A stretch of 9,206 bases of DNA from UBA9732 sp963609725. GTDB taxonomy: Bacteria; Spirochaetota; Spirochaetia; Sphaerochaetales; Sphaerochaetaceae. Where the stretch lies: contig CAVDLI010000067.1 of NCBI GenBank assembly GCA_963609725.1, positions 1 to 9,206 on the forward strand, given 5' to 3'. Each line of letters starts with the position of its first letter. Positions within the stretch are counted from its first letter, which is position 1. The notes below the pieces were generated by a model. That model ran no database searches and was not told where the DNA came from. It saw only the letters and a list, made by a program, of their open reading frames with translations. Made by a program: the position numbers and the translations under genes. Shown one piece after another: positions 6,491-9,206 of this stretch.

Positions 6491-6508
6491 CATAGTTTAT
6501 TGTTGTTC

Positions 6509-6533
6509 TGTTGCATTTGCTTTTTCAATTGGC
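6509..6533 (+). repeat. 25-base repeat, left copy
   Basis: This 25-base stretch (core TTGCATTTGCTTTTTCAATT) matches the reverse complement of 9153-9177 at 22 of 25 positions. The two inverted copies lie on either side of the helicase-MazG operon. Confidence 0.6.
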
Positions 6534-6540
6534 TAAAATC

Positions 6541-6590
6541 CTTTCATATTTTCACCTTATGAAAGAATTTTTCCTTATCTAGTGGAAAAA
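6541..6590. terminator. Two-way terminator between convergent genes
   Basis: CTTTCATA (6541-6548) pairs perfectly with TATGAAAG (6558-6565) and is followed by AATTTTT, giving a rightward terminator for the toxin relic. Overlapping its tail, TTTTTCC (6568-6574) pairs with GGAAAAA (6584-6590); read on the minus strand this hairpin is followed by TTCTTTC and could end the helicase operon. Confidence 0.6.
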
Positions 6591-6644
6591 ATTAACCCAA
6601 TAACCTCAAATTGTAATGCTCTTTCTTACTATTTGTCTTTCGTC

Positions 6645-6659
6645 TTTTGCAAAAATCTC
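6645..6659 (+). repeat. Extra copy of the TTTTGCAAAAACCTC core (one mismatch)
   Basis: TTTTGCAAAAATCTC matches the 15-base core at 14 positions. It lies just past the 3' end of the helicase gene. It could be chance in A/T-rich sequence, but it has the same orientation as the copies at 6072 and 9029. Confidence 0.35.
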
Positions 6660-6671
6660 TATGCCATGTTT

Positions 6672-8528
6672 CTAGAATGCTTTTGCTATCTGTTCTTTAA
6701 AATAGGCACCTAATGCTTCATCTTCACAAAAAACATAGCAACCTTTTTGACCTCTAGAAAGAAGCGTTTTGTATGTATTTCTGATTATGCGATCTGCCAA
6801 TTTTCTGTCTTTTTCTGTATAGACATGTTGGATTGTTTTATCTCTCTTAAGAAATCTTTCTTTGTAATTGGTTACTACTGTTTCATCTCTGTACTGCAGA
6901 TCCTTTCCAATGATGATTCCTACATAGTCAAATTCAAGACCTTGTGTTGAGTGAATACAGCCAACTTGTTCGAAAGAAGAGGGATCTATTGCAAATTTGT
7001 CTGTAGAGAAGTTCCATTGTGCTTCAAAGCCACCTCGGATTCTAATATCAATGAGGCTTTTGTCTTTATCACTTACCCAAGGATAGCAATAACCAGCAAT
7101 CATTCTAGCTTTGTTTCTTGTGTTTTTCTTCCTAAGAGCTTCTCTCATTTCACAAGCATCATCAAATACCTTAATATCGTAATCAATATCGAATAAATTG
7201 GTATTTGCTGTTTTTCTAATTTCAAGAAGATTATCTAGGAAAGCAAGATAACCATCTGAACCATTACATCGGAATTGAGAAGTGAGCTTTAAGTTGTCTC
7301 CACAGTGTACTATAGATCCAAGCATATGGGCTTGTTTTTTTATCTCAGCAACAGAGCCAATGTCTTTCATTGTGACAATTTGATCTTCATCAATAAAGAA
7401 AACACTTATCTTAGAAGCATTAATTATTTCTTTTATTTGATTTTCTCCAAGATTTGAATACATTCCAGATTTTAGATTAAGTCTATGCGCTTCATCTACT
7501 ATCACACAGTCATAAATGTTAGGTCTTAAGTCATAAAAAGTTCCAGAACTTTTGAAGAGGTTCTTCAAATAACCTAAAGTATGTTTCCCTTTTGTAAGAG
7601 ATTGTGAAAATACTGTTCTTGGGGCACTGGTTTTAGTGCAGTAAACACAAGAATAACTATTGTTAATTATTTTTGACAAGAGGTTAATTGCTATAACAGA
7701 TTTTCCTGTTCCTGGTCCACCCTGAATAATAATAGTATGCTTTTCATCTTTGTTTATTGTGTTCTCAACAAGTTTTAGCACAGTAGCATAAGCAACTTGT
7801 TGCTCATCAATCATTTCAAATTCATCATTTCCATTAAGAATGCTGCCAACTGTATCTTGTAAAGATTTTGAGGGTTTTAATTTTCCATTTTCGATTATTT
7901 CAAATAAATTTTTATTAGATGGCTTTGAAACGCGGTCTGCAATAAAAGAAGATAGCTGTTCTCCATCTTCTTGAAGGAAAAGAGGAGCATCCTTAATTGC
8001 TTCATTATACTTTGGGTGGCAAATGTGCTTTCTGTTTGATTCCTTGAAATTATGTAAGTATGCGCAAGGTATGAGACTAATATTATTTTCTCTAACATCT
8101 TCGTTAAAATTCTCAATTAGTTTTGCATAAGAATAGGCTTGTTGCGATGGGTGAACAACCTCTCTATTAGCTCCGCCTGTGAAGGCGGTGACAATATTCT
8201 CTCTGCTTGTTGGTTGACAATCTTCCCATTGTTTTAACTCAACAATTACGACATTGTCATTTTCTCCATCCGAACCCGCAACCATGAAGTCAACTCTTTT
8301 TGAAGTTAAAGGTATTTGGTATTCCAAAGCAACAAGAACATTGTTATCAATACGATTATTTGCCACAATCATGCCCATTTGTGGAAGAGAAGCCTTCCAA
8401 GAATTGAATTCTGCAATGCTTTCTTTTGTTATGCCTAGTGAAACAAAAAGAGAATCAAGCCGGTTAGCTATTGTACCATTCATTATATCTCGTTGAAAGT
8501 TATATTTGGTTCCAGAATATACAATCAT
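6672..8528 (-). CDS. PD-(D/E)XK nuclease fused to DUF2075 superfamily 1 helicase
   Basis: 618 residues, cytoplasmic. The N-terminal third looks like a PD-(D/E)XK nuclease: Glu69, RVDF with Asp80, VIVELK with Glu97 and Lys99, then HPSQQAYSY (126-134), the Q-x-x-x-Y helix of the fold. A DUF2075 helicase follows: Walker A GGPGTGKSV 270-278, Walker B CVIVDEAHRL 341-350, FFIDEDQIV 377-385, LTSQFRC 415-421, GCIHSTQGLEFDYVG 523-537 and a C-terminal SRGQKGCYVF 591-600. All key residues are present, so the protein should be active. It probably translocates on nucleic acid and cuts it; the substrate is unknown. DUF2075 is also the helicase part of Schlafen-type proteins. The start is supported by GAGG six bases upstream, overlapping the stop of the MazG gene 8 bases away. 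I do not recognise a named system. Confidence 0.92.
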   Translation of the reverse strand: MIVYSGTKYNFQRDIMNGTIANRLDSLFVSLGITKESIAEFNSWKASLPQMGMIVANNRIDNNVLVALEYQIPLTSKRVDFMVAGSDGENDNVVIVELKQWEDCQPTSRENIVTAFTGGANREVVHPSQQAYSYAKLIENFNEDVRENNISLIPCAYLHNFKESNRKHICHPKYNEAIKDAPLFLQEDGEQLSSFIADRVSKPSNKNLFEIIENGKLKPSKSLQDTVGSILNGNDEFEMIDEQQVAYATVLKLVENTINKDEKHTIIIQGGPGTGKSVIAINLLSKIINNSYSCVYCTKTSAPRTVFSQSLTKGKHTLGYLKNLFKSSGTFYDLRPNIYDCVIVDEAHRLNLKSGMYSNLGENQIKEIINASKISVFFIDEDQIVTMKDIGSVAEIKKQAHMLGSIVHCGDNLKLTSQFRCNGSDGYLAFLDNLLEIRKTANTNLFDIDYDIKVFDDACEMREALRKKNTRNKARMIAGYCYPWVSDKDKSLIDIRIRGGFEAQWNFSTDKFAIDPSSFEQVGCIHSTQGLEFDYVGIIIGKDLQYRDETVVTNYKERFLKRDKTIQHVYTEKDRKLADRIIRNTYKTLLSRGQKGCYVFCEDEALGAYFKEQIAKAF

Positions 8529-8536
8529 GTAATGCC

Positions 8537-8875
8537 TCAGAGTTCATCATATTTTTTGCTTGACCCATAGGATTTTTCAATAGGATATTTTTCTTCATTT
8601 CTTTTAATTTTTGCTTGAATTATTTCATCTAGATCAAGATTATAAGCGTCTGCAATGAGAATACAGTAGTTTAAAACATCAGCAAGTTCTTCTTTTATTC
8701 TATCCAGTTTATTTCTACATTCCAAATCAGAACCACTCCACTGAAAAACTTCTAATAGTTCTGAACTTTCCAACAAAAGCGATAGTGCTAAGTCTTTTGG
8801 ATTATGGAATTGCTTCCAATTACGGTTATCCCTAAACTTCAATACCATGTCAATTGTTTGTTCTGTCACAGCCAT
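8537..8875 (-). CDS. MazG-like (DCTPP1/RS21-C6-type) nucleotide pyrophosphohydrolase
   Basis: 112 residues, the usual size of bacterial single-domain all-alpha NTP pyrophosphatases. The opening FRDNRNWKQFHNPKDLALSL is close to the dCTP pyrophosphatase branch ('FRDxRxWxQFHxPxxLA'). The metal-binding motif ExxE...EExxD is complete: E36-S-S-E39, E42, and EELAD 62-66 with Asp66. FQW at 44-46 and the tail RNEEKYPIEKSYG are also typical. It should cut dNTPs or NTPs to the monophosphate and PPi, with preference for dCTP or a modified form by analogy. The ATG has AAGGAG 11 bases upstream and a promoter at 8899-8928. It is the first gene of an operon with the nuclease-helicase; the two are likely coupled. 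Confidence 0.92.
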   Translation of the reverse strand: MAVTEQTIDMVLKFRDNRNWKQFHNPKDLALSLLLESSELLEVFQWSGSDLECRNKLDRIKEELADVLNYCILIADAYNLDLDEIIQAKIKRNEEKYPIEKSYGSSKKYDEL

Positions 8876-8898
8876 ATTTGTTCAAACTCCTTATGTAT

Positions 8899-8928
8899 TT
8901 TATATTCCGTTTTTCCACTGTATGACAA
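8899..8928 (-). promoter_or_regulatory. Sigma-70-type promoter of the MazG-helicase operon
   Basis: On the minus strand, TTGTCA (8923-8928) and TATAAA (8899-8904) are separated by 18 bases. The leader is short, and the AAGGAG site follows directly. No operator-like repeat is seen inside the promoter. Confidence 0.5.
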
Positions 8929-8999
8929 TGCCTCATTTAAATATGTTTGTATTTGATTTTGGATAATTAGAACAGGCTCTCAGGTATTTGTTATTTAGA

Positions 9000-9043
9000 A
9001 AATCCAAAACCAATTTCCACAAAGCTCATTTTGCAAAAACCTC
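9000..9043 (+). repeat. 44-base dispersed repeat, copy 2
   Basis: Matches 6043-6086 at 43 of 44 positions, same orientation, ending in the TTTTGCAAAAACCTC core (9029-9043). It lies about 70 bases upstream of the operon promoter, so the whole operon is bracketed by the two copies. Confidence 0.9.
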
Positions 9044-9054
9044 TAAGAAGGCCA

Positions 9055-9078
9055 AAATTGTTTACATGTAGACAATTT
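9055..9078. repeat. 24-base near-perfect palindrome
   Basis: AAATGT-type arms: AAATTGT (9055-9061) and ACAATTT (9072-9078) enclose T-TACATGTA-G, itself built on the 8-base palindrome TACATGTA. Only the T/G pair at 9062/9071 breaks the symmetry. It could be a dimeric regulator's binding site or part of a repeat element. Confidence 0.6.
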
Positions 9079-9152
9079 GACCTAAAAACAACCCCTTTTT
9101 GTCTATTTTTTTGCAACACATCAAACACTGTCTCAAACAAAGCTAGTATATG

Positions 9153-9177
9153 GTTAATTGAAAAAGTAAATGCAACA
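9153..9177 (-). repeat. 25-base repeat, right inverted copy
   Basis: Reverse complement of 6509-6533 at 22 of 25 positions. It overlaps the left arm of the hairpin at 9168-9205. Confidence 0.6.
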
Positions 9178-9205
9178 CAAAGCCGTCCAAGGTGAAGTTG
9201 CATTT
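9168..9205. repeat. Nine-base perfect inverted repeat with 20-base loop at the right edge
   Basis: AAATGCAAC (9168-9176) and GTTGCATTT (9197-9205) are exact complements. It may be a terminator arm or the end of a repeat element that continues past the window. Confidence 0.55.
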
Positions 9206-9206
9206 T

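Noticed and set aside
8537..8875. MazG gene as a housekeeping mazG
   Set aside because: Full housekeeping MazG is about 260 residues with tandem domains; this is a 112-residue single-domain form tied to the helicase gene.
8991..9203. 70-codon minus-strand ORF at the right edge
   Set aside because: It runs through the 44-base repeat, the 24-base palindrome and the terminal hairpin, has no SD and no recognisable product. Its end (RGFCKMSFVEIGFGF) is just the translated repeat.

Overview
This is a low-GC, decay-rich accessory region of a bacterial chromosome. It carries defence-type, toxin-antitoxin-type and transport genes among relics and dispersed repeats. There is no rRNA, tRNA or core housekeeping gene, so the host is not settled. 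The families present (DUF4143 ATPase, DUF4160, Sel1 repeats, RelB/RelE relics, DUF2075 helicase) and the dispersed TTTTGCAAAAACCTC repeats would suit a host-associated anaerobe such as a Treponema-like spirochaete or a gut Firmicute. That is inference only.

Layout. 1-485: end of a plus-strand gene, a terminator-like hairpin and short repeats. 486-1956: a DUF4143 AAA+ ATPase on the minus strand with its own promoter, and a 41-codon ORF overlapping its 3' end. 1957-2260: non-coding, with hairpins. 2261-3286: the C-terminal part of an ABC exporter that has lost its 5' half. 3374-4737: an intact MFS transporter of clearly higher GC, with a strong promoter and two 21-base direct repeats upstream. 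4836-5767: a Sel1-repeat protein preceded by a DUF4160 pseudogene (start lost, one frameshift, two stops), a decayed ORF and a good promoter. 5920-6490: a repeat-bounded segment and a fossil RelB/RelE-type toxin-antitoxin pair on the plus strand. 6541-6590: a two-way terminator region. 6672-8928: the main intact unit, a two-gene minus-strand operon. 8929-9206: repeats and palindromes.

The operon is the best candidate for an interesting system. A promoter drives a small all-alpha MazG/dCTPase-like nucleotide pyrophosphohydrolase, followed 8 bases later by a 618-residue protein that joins an N-terminal PD-(D/E)XK-type nuclease to a DUF2075 superfamily 1 helicase. The SD of the second gene overlaps the stop codon of the first, so the two are probably translationally coupled. 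A dNTP hydrolase paired with a nuclease-helicase suggests antiviral defence or DNA-damage and nucleotide-pool control. The operon lies between two copies of a 44-base direct repeat (43/44 identical) and between inverted copies of a second 25-base repeat. This fits either a mobile cassette or insertion into a repeat-rich hotspot. All intact genes are on the minus strand; the plus strand holds relics.
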